Shown piece by piece: positions 36,128 to 44,251 of a stretch of 64,000 nt of DNA; position 1 is the stretch's first letter, and each line of letters begins with the position of its first letter. The stretch lies in assembly GCF_000152945.2 (NCBI RefSeq), contig NC_020830.1:248001-312000 (forward strand). Direction: 5' to 3'. A program made the translations under genes and the position numbers. The notes beneath the pieces are model-generated. The model saw nothing but the letters and a program-made list of their open reading frames with translations, did no database searches and was not told the DNA's origin. Source of the DNA: Polaribacter sp. MED152. GTDB taxonomy: Bacteria > Bacteroidota > Bacteroidia > Flavobacteriales > Flavobacteriaceae.

Positions 36128-37156
36128 TTAATATGATTGTTTCATTTTTTGAATCAGTTTATTGTTTCTTCCTCTCATTTCTAAATCGATAAAATTCTTT
36201 TCGAAATTAAAGTTTAACACTCCAAAACTAATTTCATTTACAACCTTTAGTTTTCTAAATTTATTAGGCTCTCCTGAGTAACTGGTGTAAGAATGTGTTA
36301 ACCCACTAGATGTAAAATCGGTAAGTTTAAATGGTAAATTAGGTACTTCTGTTTGTGAAAATTCAGAAATATGCCTGTCTCCAGACAAGATTAATACGCC
36401 TTTTGCTTTAGATTTAATAATTGTTTCTTTCAATTTTTCTACTTCATGAGGAAAATTACCCCAAGTTTCAAAACCATGTTCAGAAGATAAAACTTGAATA
36501 CTGCTCACAATAATATTAAAATCTGCAGTCGAAGAATTTAGCTCTTTCTCTAACCAAGACCACTGTGATTTGCCTAAAATTGTTCCTTCACCTTTTTTGT
36601 TGGGCATATATCTTCTTTTACCCTTAGCTCTAGTAAGTGCTGTTCTAAAATAACGAGTATCTAATAAAATTACATTGATACTTCCTTTTGAAGTTTTAAA
36701 TAATTTAGAATAGTGGATGCCTTCTTGATTTCTTCGTTCACTAGTTTTAGCAACACCTAAAAAATCTAAAAACAATTGTTGTGCCTCGTTTTTCTTTGGG
36801 AATTCTGTTCCACCATCATTCTCTCCATAATCATGATCATCCCAAGTTGCTAAAACTGGTATTTTGGTTCTAAGAGATTTATATCCATTTTGATTTAATT
36901 GTGTCTCATAATCATTTTTCATTTTATCCATATTTTCGGTATCCGAATAAATGATGTCTCCACCCCAAACCCATAAATCTGGATTATTTTTTTCTATTTC
37001 TTGCCATAAAACATTGGTTTTGTTCTGTTTATTGCAAGATCCAAAAGCAATAGTAAAATCGTGGTTTGTAGTTTGTTTAGCTAGGTCATTTTGTTTTTTT
37101 ATATTGCAGTTAGAAAACAACAAACTCGACACAATTAGAACGAAATAATTTCTCAT
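36128..37156 (-). CDS. PhoD-like alkaline phosphatase lipoprotein
   Basis: A 342-residue metallophosphatase of the PhoD/PhoD-like family, with lipobox LFSNC (Cys17). The active-site motifs include FGSCNKQ, VWGGDIIYSD, TWDDHDYGENDGG, LLDTRYFR, and LSGDRHISEFS. Such enzymes hydrolyse phosphodiesters or phosphomonoesters in the envelope. It is monocistronic in appearance and its start region diverges from nrnA. Confidence 0.92.
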   Translation of the reverse strand: MRNYFVLIVSSLLFSNCNIKKQNDLAKQTTNHDFTIAFGSCNKQNKTNVLWQEIEKNNPDLWVWGGDIIYSDTENMDKMKNDYETQLNQNGYKSLRTKIPVLATWDDHDYGENDGGTEFPKKNEAQQLFLDFLGVAKTSERRNQEGIHYSKLFKTSKGSINVILLDTRYFRTALTRAKGKRRYMPNKKGEGTILGKSQWSWLEKELNSSTADFNIIVSSIQVLSSEHGFETWGNFPHEVEKLKETIIKSKAKGVLILSGDRHISEFSQTEVPNLPFKLTDFTSSGLTHSYTSYSGEPNKFRKLKVVNEISFGVLNFNFEKNFIDLEMRGRNNKLIQKMKQSY

Positions 37157-37229
37157 AAAAAAGAGTTAAATAAACAGTTAAATTTTTCAAATGTACTCGA
37201 AAATTTAATTAACCAATGTTAATAAATTG

Positions 37230-37237
37230 TATCTTCG
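37230..37237 (+). promoter_or_regulatory. -7-like box immediately before nrnA
   Basis: TATCTTCG resembles TAnnTTTG with one change and ends 6 bases before the nrnA ATG. If used, transcription would begin at or next to the start codon, giving a nearly leaderless mRNA. Confidence 0.35.
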
Positions 37238-37243
37238 CAACCT

Positions 37244-38272
37244 ATGATTTTAAAAGGATTTGATGAGTTAAAAAAGTTTTTAGAAACTCCTAAAAACATT
37301 GTAATTGTAGGCCATAGAAATCCTGATGGAGATGCTGTAGGTTCTACATTAGCTTTAGGCCATTATTTAAGTAAAAAAGGGCACAATTCTACTGTTGTTA
37401 TGCCTAATGATTATCCCGATTTTTTACACTGGTTGCCTGGTTCTGATAAAACATACAGATTCGATTGGCAAAACAAACAATCTCAAAGAGCAATTCAAAA
37501 ATCTGATATTATATTCTTGTTAGATTTTAATGCATTCCATAGAGTAGGCTCTAACATGCAAAAAACGTTAGAAGAATATTCTAATGATTTTGCTATGATA
37601 GATCATCATCAACAGCCAGATGATGTAAAATATATGTATTCTGATGTAAATATTTGTTCTACTGCGCAAATGGTATACCAATTTATTGATATGAATAAAG
37701 ATGTAGACCTAATTGATAAAGACATTGCTACCTGTTTGTATACAGGTATTATGACAGATACAGGTTCATTCAGGTTTAGATCTACAACAAGTACAACACA
37801 CAGAATCATTGCTGATTTAATTGATAAGGGTGCAGAAAATGACAGAATACACAATAACGTTTATGATGCAAATTCGTATAATAGACTATTATTATTAGGT
37901 CAGGCATTAAGTAATTTGCAAATTTTACCTTCTTATAAAACCGCTTATATTACATTAACAGACGAAGAAAAGAAACGCTTTGATTTTCAAAAAGGAGATA
38001 CAGAAGGAGTTGTAAATTACGCTTTGTCTTTAAAAGGAATTATTTTTGCAGCAATTTTTATTGAAGATAAAGAACAGAATATTATAAAAATTTCTTTTAG
38101 ATCTAAAGGAAAGTTTTCTGTAAATCAATTTGCAAGAAACCATTTTGAGGGTGGAGGACATGATAATGCTGCAGGAGGTAAATCGCATTTATCTATGGAA
38201 GAAACTGTAACAAAATTCTCATCGCTTTTAGAGAATTATAAATCAGACTTAGAGTCGTCTTATGAAGTATAA
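37244..38272 (+). CDS. nrnA: Bifunctional oligoribonuclease/PAP phosphatase (NrnA, DHH family)
   Basis: Degrades short oligoribonucleotides and dephosphorylates 3'-phosphoadenosine 5'-phosphate. The 342 residues show VGHRNPDGDAVGST, DFNAFHR, the DHH motif IDHHQQPD, and the DHHA1 glycine-rich GGGHDNAAGG. The 3' end overlaps gldI by 11 bases, so the start of a gliding-associated operon is coupled to this gene. Confidence 0.94.
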   Translation: MILKGFDELKKFLETPKNIVIVGHRNPDGDAVGSTLALGHYLSKKGHNSTVVMPNDYPDFLHWLPGSDKTYRFDWQNKQSQRAIQKSDIIFLLDFNAFHRVGSNMQKTLEEYSNDFAMIDHHQQPDDVKYMYSDVNICSTAQMVYQFIDMNKDVDLIDKDIATCLYTGIMTDTGSFRFRSTTSTTHRIIADLIDKGAENDRIHNNVYDANSYNRLLLLGQALSNLQILPSYKTAYITLTDEEKKRFDFQKGDTEGVVNYALSLKGIIFAAIFIEDKEQNIIKISFRSKGKFSVNQFARNHFEGGGHDNAAGGKSHLSMEETVTKFSSLLENYKSDLESSYEV

Positions 38273-38798
38273 AGTACTCCTTTTTTTACTGATGGTTTTC
38301 ATGTTTTCGTGTTCTAAAATTGAACCTAGAAAGCCAATTAACCCTAAACCATCAACAACACTTTATTTTGAGGCGATGCAGCAAAATAAAATATTAAATA
38401 AAAATACAGATTTACTTATTGAGCAACTTATTCAAAAAGATTCTACACAAAATTACATACAATCTTCAGATGGTTTTTGGTATACTTACAATAATAAGAT
38501 AGAAGAAGATAAACCAACACCTAAACAAGGAGATGAAATTACATTATCTTACTCCATTTCTGACCTTAATGATTCAATCATTTACAGTAAAGATGAGTTG
38601 GGTTTAAAAAATTATAAAGTAGATAAAGAAGATTTTATAACTGGCCTTCAAAAAGGAGTAAAATTGATGAAAGAAGGCGAAACAATAACATTTATATTGC
38701 CTGCTTACAGTGCATTTGGTATAACAGGAGATAACAATAAAATTGGTTTAAACCAATCAATAAAGAGTACAGTAACATTAATCAACATAAATAAATAG
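38262..38798 (+). CDS. gldI: Gliding-motility lipoprotein GldI (FKBP-type)
   Basis: A 178-residue lipoprotein (lipobox MFSC, Cys17) ending in an FKBP-type peptidyl-prolyl isomerase domain (about 85-178; GDEITLSYSI, FITGLQKGVKLMKEGETITFILP). GldI is required for gliding and type IX secretion in Flavobacterium johnsoniae, and the nrnA-gldI-PPIase order matches that seen in related genomes, from memory. Its start lies inside the nrnA 3' end. Confidence 0.87.
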   Translation: MKYKVLLFLLMVFMFSCSKIEPRKPINPKPSTTLYFEAMQQNKILNKNTDLLIEQLIQKDSTQNYIQSSDGFWYTYNNKIEEDKPTPKQGDEITLSYSISDLNDSIIYSKDELGLKNYKVDKEDFITGLQKGVKLMKEGETITFILPAYSAFGITGDNNKIGLNQSIKSTVTLININK

Positions 38799-38804
38799 AA
38801 AATA

Positions 38805-39512
38805 ATGAAAGCAATTAAAAGTTTAGCGTTAGTAGCAGGATTAGCTACTATGGTTTCTTGCAACAATCAAAAAGCAGATGTAAAATCTTTAGAAACAGAA
38901 TTAGATTCAGCTAGTTATGCTTTAGGTATGGATATGGCCATTAAAATTAAATCTAATTTTAGCGAAGCTAAAACAGATATGTTTTTACAGGGCTACAGAA
39001 ATGGAATGGATTCAACAAATATGTTGATGAAGGAAGAAGAAATTGGTAGTTTCTTAAGAACTTTTTTCCAAAAGCAACAATTAGAGAAAGCAGAAAACGA
39101 AGCATTAAAGAAGTTTGGTGAAGTTAAAGCTGCAGGTGAGCAATTTCTAGCTGAAAATAAAGGTAAAGATGGCGTAATTACTACAGATAGTGGTTTACAA
39201 TATATGGTTTTAAAAGAAGGTGAAGGTGATGTTATAGACCCAACAAGTAAAGTAAAATTACATTATCATGGAACTACAATCGATGGGAAAGTTTTTGATA
39301 GTACAGTTGATAGAAATCAGCCATATGAAACAAAGGCAAATGTATTTATTCCAGGTTTTAACGAAGGTTTAGCTATGATGAAAGTAGGTTCTAAATACAA
39401 ATTCTTTATTCCACAAGAATTGGCTTATGGAGCACAACAAAGAGGTGAATTAATCAAACCATTTTCTACTTTAGTTTTTGAAGTTGAGATTTTAGAAATT
39501 TTAGAAGACTAA
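38805..39512 (+). CDS. FKBP-type peptidyl-prolyl isomerase lipoprotein (FkpA-like)
   Basis: A 235-residue lipoprotein (lipobox MVSC, Cys19) with the N-terminal helical dimerisation domain of FkpA/MIP proteins (SYALGMDMAIKIKSNF) and a complete C-terminal FKBP domain (VKLHYHGTTIDGKVFDST, FIPGFNEGLAMM, KFFIPQELAYGAQQRG). It acts as a periplasmic foldase. It begins 6 bases after gldI and abuts the next PPIase gene. Confidence 0.94.
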   Translation: MKAIKSLALVAGLATMVSCNNQKADVKSLETELDSASYALGMDMAIKIKSNFSEAKTDMFLQGYRNGMDSTNMLMKEEEIGSFLRTFFQKQQLEKAENEALKKFGEVKAAGEQFLAENKGKDGVITTDSGLQYMVLKEGEGDVIDPTSKVKLHYHGTTIDGKVFDSTVDRNQPYETKANVFIPGFNEGLAMMKVGSKYKFFIPQELAYGAQQRGELIKPFSTLVFEVEILEILED

Positions 39513-40670
39513 ATGAAAAAAGGAATATATAGCGTACTATTTTTAATACTACTTTTTAGTTGTAAGCCAGCCGAATATAAAGATCTAAATGATGGCCTTT
39601 ATGCTGAAATACAAACTAATAAAGGTGATATTTTAATAGAACTTTACGCAAAAGATGTTCCTATGACTGTGGCTAATTTTGTGGCTTTATCTGAAGGTAC
39701 AAATAATAGAGTAGCAGACTCTTTACAAGGTAAAAGATTCTACGATGGAATTAGATTTCATAGGGTTGTAGATAATTTTATCATTCAAGGAGGAGATCCT
39801 ACAGAAACAGGAAGAGGAACTGCAGGTTATAGATTTGGAGACGAATTTACAAGAGATAAAGAAGGTTCTTTAAAGTACAAGCACGATGATGCTGGTATTT
39901 TATCAATGGCAAATGGAGGTCCGAATTCCAATGGTAGTCAGTTTTTTATTACACATAAACCAATTCCACATTTAGATGGTAAGCATAGCGTTTTTGGTAA
40001 AACTATTGTAAACTCTAAACAATTAGCAGCTTTAAAAAAGAAGTTTACAGATTCTCTTGCTTTACAAAAAGCAATAGATTCTGTAAGAATGGTTGTTGTA
40101 AATAGCATTCAAAGATTAGATACTATAGAAACTATCAAAGTTATTAGAATTGGTTCTGAAGCTAAATCTTTTGATGAAGCAGAAATTTTTGATACTAAAT
40201 TATCTCAATTTGCAGAAAGCGAAGAAGATCGTCTAAAAAAGGAGAAAGATATTGAAACTGCTAGATATTCTAAATACTTAGCAGATAAAGATGCTTTTCT
40301 CGCAAAGATGGATGAATCTAAAGCTACTAAAACAGATTCAGGTTTACGTATTTTGAAGTTGAAGAGTAATCCTTCAGGCAAAAAGGTAGTAGATAATAAG
40401 CCAATTCAAGCACATTTTACATTGTATACTGCAGATGGTAAGAAAATTCAAACTACAGAAGAAAATAGCAAACCCTTTGTTTTTCAGTTAGATGATGAAG
40501 AAAGACCTATGATTACAGGTTTTAAAGAAGGAGTTAAAAACTTAAGAGTAGGAGAAAAAGTAAGACTTTTTATTCCCTATTACATTGGATTTGGAGAAGC
40601 CAAATATGGACCTTTTCCTGCCAAATCAGATTTAGTTTTTGAAGTAGAAATCTTAGAAATTGGTAAATAA
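39513..40670 (+). CDS. Cyclophilin-FKBP fusion PPIase lipoprotein
   Basis: A 385-residue lipoprotein (lipobox LFSC, Cys17) combining two unrelated isomerase folds. Residues about 30-205 are cyclophilin (VPMTVANFVALSEG, FYDGIRFHRVVDNFIIQGGDP, SQFFITHKP, LDGKHSVFGK); residues about 290-385 are FKBP (IQAHFTLYTADGKKI, MITGFKEGVKNLRVGEK). A charged helical linker joins them. Dual-family immunophilins of this order have been described in Flavobacterium. The gene starts one base after the preceding stop. Confidence 0.93.
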   Translation: MKKGIYSVLFLILLFSCKPAEYKDLNDGLYAEIQTNKGDILIELYAKDVPMTVANFVALSEGTNNRVADSLQGKRFYDGIRFHRVVDNFIIQGGDPTETGRGTAGYRFGDEFTRDKEGSLKYKHDDAGILSMANGGPNSNGSQFFITHKPIPHLDGKHSVFGKTIVNSKQLAALKKKFTDSLALQKAIDSVRMVVVNSIQRLDTIETIKVIRIGSEAKSFDEAEIFDTKLSQFAESEEDRLKKEKDIETARYSKYLADKDAFLAKMDESKATKTDSGLRILKLKSNPSGKKVVDNKPIQAHFTLYTADGKKIQTTEENSKPFVFQLDDEERPMITGFKEGVKNLRVGEKVRLFIPYYIGFGEAKYGPFPAKSDLVFEVEILEIGK

Positions 40671-40671
40671 T

Positions 40672-41244
40672 TTGTTTGAAACAATATTACAGGTAGACAA
40701 GCAAGTTCTTATTTTTTTAAATAATTTAGGAACAGAACAATGGGATCCATTTTGGAGAGCAGTTACAAAGCAGTTCAATTGGATTCCATTATTTGCTACT
40801 ATCATTTTTTTAGTAATTAAAGCTTTTGGATGGAAACGTGGTGGATTCATTATTCTAAGCATGATAGTTTTAGTTGCTTTTTCAGATCAATTTACCAATT
40901 TAGTTAAAAATTTTATTGAAAGGTTAAGACCGAATAACGATCCTCAAATAAAGGACTTGCTAAGAACTGTAAATGGTTATAGTCCTGGAGGTTATAGTTT
41001 TATGTCTGGCCATGCAACAACATCTACTTTTTTTACAGTTTACACACTGCTTTTACTAAAAGATAAATATCAAAAATATATATACTTAATGCTGATTTTT
41101 CCTCTAGTATTCTCTTATTCTAGACTCTACTTAGGTGTTCATTTTCCTATTGATATTTTAACAGGAATAAGTATTGGAATTATTTTTGCTAATTTATATT
41201 TTACATTGTACAAAAAATTAGATCAAAAGTTATTTAAAGTATAA
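40672..41244 (+). CDS. PAP2-family phosphatase
   Basis: A 190-residue membrane phosphatase with about five helices and the three PAP2 motifs: KNFIERLRPNND, FMSGHATTS and SRLYLGVHFPIDIL. Likely substrates are undecaprenyl pyrophosphate or phosphatidic acid type lipids. There is no suitable ATG. The TTG at 40672, one base after the stop of the fusion PPIase, gives the natural start (FETILQVDKQ); a TTG 12 bases earlier is possible. Confidence 0.88.
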   Translation: MFETILQVDKQVLIFLNNLGTEQWDPFWRAVTKQFNWIPLFATIIFLVIKAFGWKRGGFIILSMIVLVAFSDQFTNLVKNFIERLRPNNDPQIKDLLRTVNGYSPGGYSFMSGHATTSTFFTVYTLLLLKDKYQKYIYLMLIFPLVFSYSRLYLGVHFPIDILTGISIGIIFANLYFTLYKKLDQKLFKV

Positions 41245-42906
41245 TTAAAGAATTTCTACCAAGTATCTGGTTTCTAATGCCTCTTTTCTAGTTTCTTTAT
41301 TTACGAATTTCAAATTGAGCTTACTTACTTGAAAGTTATCAATTTTTTTTACAATCCTAAAATTTACATTATTTCTTATAAATAAATCATATTCAGTTTG
41401 ATTAACGTAAAAAATACGTCCTTTTTCTTGATTTATTTTTAAAGTATCAACCCTTTTAAATCCACTATCTAAATAATATTCAAAAGCAAAATGTTTGTTT
41501 CTATTGTCTATTAAACTACCTTTCTTCTTATAATTTTCATTTACAAATCTTGCAGCAGATACTCCACCTTGATACTCTAAAATTGTTGGATAAAAATGCG
41601 TAAATAAGAAGGAATACACATTTAAAAACAGTAAAATAGTACTTAAAAAGATAAAACTAGTTTTATTTATTTTTGATTTGACAATTCTATAAAATGCAAT
41701 TATAGATACTATTAAGGTTATTAAAAAGAATGCATTAAATTGTGGTTTTAGTAAATACCAAATAGCTGCAATTAAAAGTATAGCAACAGCATTTTGAAAC
41801 CAAGTAATAAATTTAAAACCTTTGAATAGGTGTATTTTTCCTGTTTCTATTTTATAAATTAAATCAGCAACCATAACAGCCATAAAAGGAAAAATAATAT
41901 TGGTATAATGTGCTAATTGAAATTTACTCAGCGAAAAAATAAATAAGGCAGACAGGCTTATAAAAATGGTAAAGAATTCTTCTTTAGCATTTACTTTTTT
42001 AATATTCTTTTTAATTTTAAAAAAAGTAGCTATGTAATAAAGAATTCCCCAAGGTAAAAAAGCCCATAAAATGGTATGTAGAAAAAAGAAAACATCACCT
42101 GATCCTTTTATTGGTGCTGTATTAAAAAAGCGTCCAAACTGGCTATCCCAAAAGAAAAATTTAAGACCAGAAGTGTTTTTAGAACCAAAGATTATTTTAT
42201 TTGGTTGCGTATCAAATTGTATGTATAAGGTATAAAGTTCAGGCAGGATAAAAATAAAAATCAATACTATTGCTAATAACCAAATAGGATTGAATATTTC
42301 GTTCCATTTTCGTTTCACAATTAATTCTCCTCCCAAACCAATCATTAAGGGTATTATTGCAAATATACCTTTGGTCATAATTGCAAAAGCAGCAAACAAA
42401 CAAGCAAAGATTAAATGCTTTATGTGTTTTGTTTTTAAGTACTTATCTATAAAATAAATGGTACTTATCATAAAAGCAGTTAAATAAGGTTCTGCTCTTA
42501 CATCAAAATTAGAAATAATACTGTGTGTTGCTGTAGCCAATATTAAAGCTGCGTAAATCGCTGTTTTTATACTGTAATTTTCCCTAGTAAATTTATAGGT
42601 GAAAGAGATTCCAGAAAAAAATATTAAAACTGCAGGTAGTTTATAAGCAAAATTGGAAACACCAAAAAGTTTAAAAGATAGAGCAGTAATCCAAAATGGT
42701 AAATGTGGTTTATCTAACCAATCATGTCCTAAAGAATAAAGGTTTATAAAGTCATTATTTGTATAAATAGTCTTAGAAATACTGGCATAAAGAGCAGCAT
42801 CAGGATCTATTAAGTCTAATGGCATACCAAACAAGGTAACAACCAAAATCAATAAAAATACTAGTAAGAATATTCTATTCTCTGATACTTGGAATTTTTT
42901 AAACAT
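41245..42906 (-). CDS. GT39/ArnT-like membrane glycosyltransferase
   Basis: A 553-residue protein with about a dozen hydrophobic helices and a C-terminal soluble domain. The first loop holds the acidic motif DPDAALYASISK, and DWLDKPHLPFWITAL follows, as in GT39/ArnT (PMT_2) enzymes that use polyprenyl-phosphate sugars in the periplasm. The acceptor (lipid A, protein or glycan) is unknown. It lies 13 bases downstream of the TlpA-like gene. Confidence 0.88.
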   Translation of the reverse strand: MFKKFQVSENRIFLLVFLLILVVTLFGMPLDLIDPDAALYASISKTIYTNNDFINLYSLGHDWLDKPHLPFWITALSFKLFGVSNFAYKLPAVLIFFSGISFTYKFTRENYSIKTAIYAALILATATHSIISNFDVRAEPYLTAFMISTIYFIDKYLKTKHIKHLIFACLFAAFAIMTKGIFAIIPLMIGLGGELIVKRKWNEIFNPIWLLAIVLIFIFILPELYTLYIQFDTQPNKIIFGSKNTSGLKFFFWDSQFGRFFNTAPIKGSGDVFFFLHTILWAFLPWGILYYIATFFKIKKNIKKVNAKEEFFTIFISLSALFIFSLSKFQLAHYTNIIFPFMAVMVADLIYKIETGKIHLFKGFKFITWFQNAVAILLIAAIWYLLKPQFNAFFLITLIVSIIAFYRIVKSKINKTSFIFLSTILLFLNVYSFLFTHFYPTILEYQGGVSAARFVNENYKKKGSLIDNRNKHFAFEYYLDSGFKRVDTLKINQEKGRIFYVNQTEYDLFIRNNVNFRIVKKIDNFQVSKLNLKFVNKETRKEALETRYLVEIL

Positions 42907-42919
42907 TTTTGTAATGCTT

Positions 42920-44143
42920 TTATTTTGTTTGTTTTTCTTCTAAAAGGGCATTTACAAAATTCTCAAATTCTTCTGTAAATTCTTTGTATTTATCTCCAGC
43001 TGCAGGACCATTAAAACCTGTATGTATTTTTCTAACTTTTCTATTGCTGTCTAAAAATAAGGTAGTTGGGTACGAAATTAAGTGGTTTAACATTGGTAAT
43101 TTTTGTTGCGCCAAATCTTTATTGGCTGCATTGCCAAACTGAGCTAATAGTACTGGGTATTCAATACCCAATTTTTCTTTTAAGCGATTAATTCTATCAT
43201 AAGCCTTTAATCTAGTTTTAGCAACTTCGAAGGCTAGAGAAATTACTTGTACATCTTCATTCAGATTTTCTTTTAAATAATTTACAAGAAACTTGCTTTC
43301 ATCCAAACAATTAGGGCACCAAGTTCCCATAATTTGTATGATGATGATTTTATTTTGAAATTCAGGATCACTTAAAGAAACCACTCTTCCTCTAGTATCT
43401 GGAAAAGAAAAGTCGAAAAACTCATAACCTTCTTTTATGTAGGTTAATTCTTCTTCGTTAGGTAATTCGTAGTCAGGATTTAATTTTGCAGTAAAAGGCT
43501 CTTTCCAATGATTGTCTGAATAGAATAAACCATTTAACGTAGAATCTGTGGCTTTTGCTTTAAACAAAAAAGCATGTGCGCCATCAAAGGTGGAAAGCCT
43601 TAAAGTATCACCATCCATAACACCTTCTAAATAACGATAATCACCAGAAGTAGTTCTGAACGTTCCTGTAACAGTATTTCCTTTTTGTTCAAAAATTCCT
43701 TTTGCAATATATTTATCAACTTCAGAATTGTAACTAAAAACAGTTTCCCAATTTCCTGTTACAGAAACAATGGCTTTCTTTTTGACAGAAAAACGGGCAG
43801 AATCTTTAACCGCTTTAAAAGGAACAATTCTATCCAAACTAGGTTTATGAAAATTACCATTTAAACCATCATCATTTAATTTAGCTAAAATATATCCTTC
43901 AAAAACAGGGGTTTGAATTTTAATAGAATCATTGCTATAAGAGATTTCATCTACTTTAATTTTTTCATCAGCATTAAAAATTGTGAGTAAAGTATCATTT
44001 TCTACCTCAAATAAAAACGGAATTTCTTCATCATCTTGAATTTGTAAAAAACCTCTGTAATTTCCTTTTTCTAATGTTTTTGTTTTCTTAGAAGTACAAG
44101 AAAAACATATTAAAAATCCTATTAAGGCTACTAGTAATCGCAT
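42920..44143 (-). CDS. TlpA-like thiol-disulfide lipoprotein
   Basis: A 407-residue lipoprotein (lipobox ICFSC, Cys16). The N-terminal half is beta-rich with DUF-like repeats (KGNTVTGTFRTTSGDYRYLEG), and the C-terminal domain is a thioredoxin fold with MGTWCPNCLDESK (CPNC active site) near residue 272. Such proteins reduce or shuffle disulfides in the periplasm, for example in cytochrome maturation. The partner is not seen here. Confidence 0.92.
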   Translation of the reverse strand: MRLLVALIGFLICFSCTSKKTKTLEKGNYRGFLQIQDDEEIPFLFEVENDTLLTIFNADEKIKVDEISYSNDSIKIQTPVFEGYILAKLNDDGLNGNFHKPSLDRIVPFKAVKDSARFSVKKKAIVSVTGNWETVFSYNSEVDKYIAKGIFEQKGNTVTGTFRTTSGDYRYLEGVMDGDTLRLSTFDGAHAFLFKAKATDSTLNGLFYSDNHWKEPFTAKLNPDYELPNEEELTYIKEGYEFFDFSFPDTRGRVVSLSDPEFQNKIIIIQIMGTWCPNCLDESKFLVNYLKENLNEDVQVISLAFEVAKTRLKAYDRINRLKEKLGIEYPVLLAQFGNAANKDLAQQKLPMLNHLISYPTTLFLDSNRKVRKIHTGFNGPAAGDKYKEFTEEFENFVNALLEEKQTK

Positions 44144-44251
44144 TTATTAAATTTAAAAGAAGGTCAAATTTACAATAAAATACTTACATCAATATTTAAT
44201 AAAATAGCTAAAAAAGATTAATTTAGCCGCTGAAAAAATCAAGAGGAAAAC

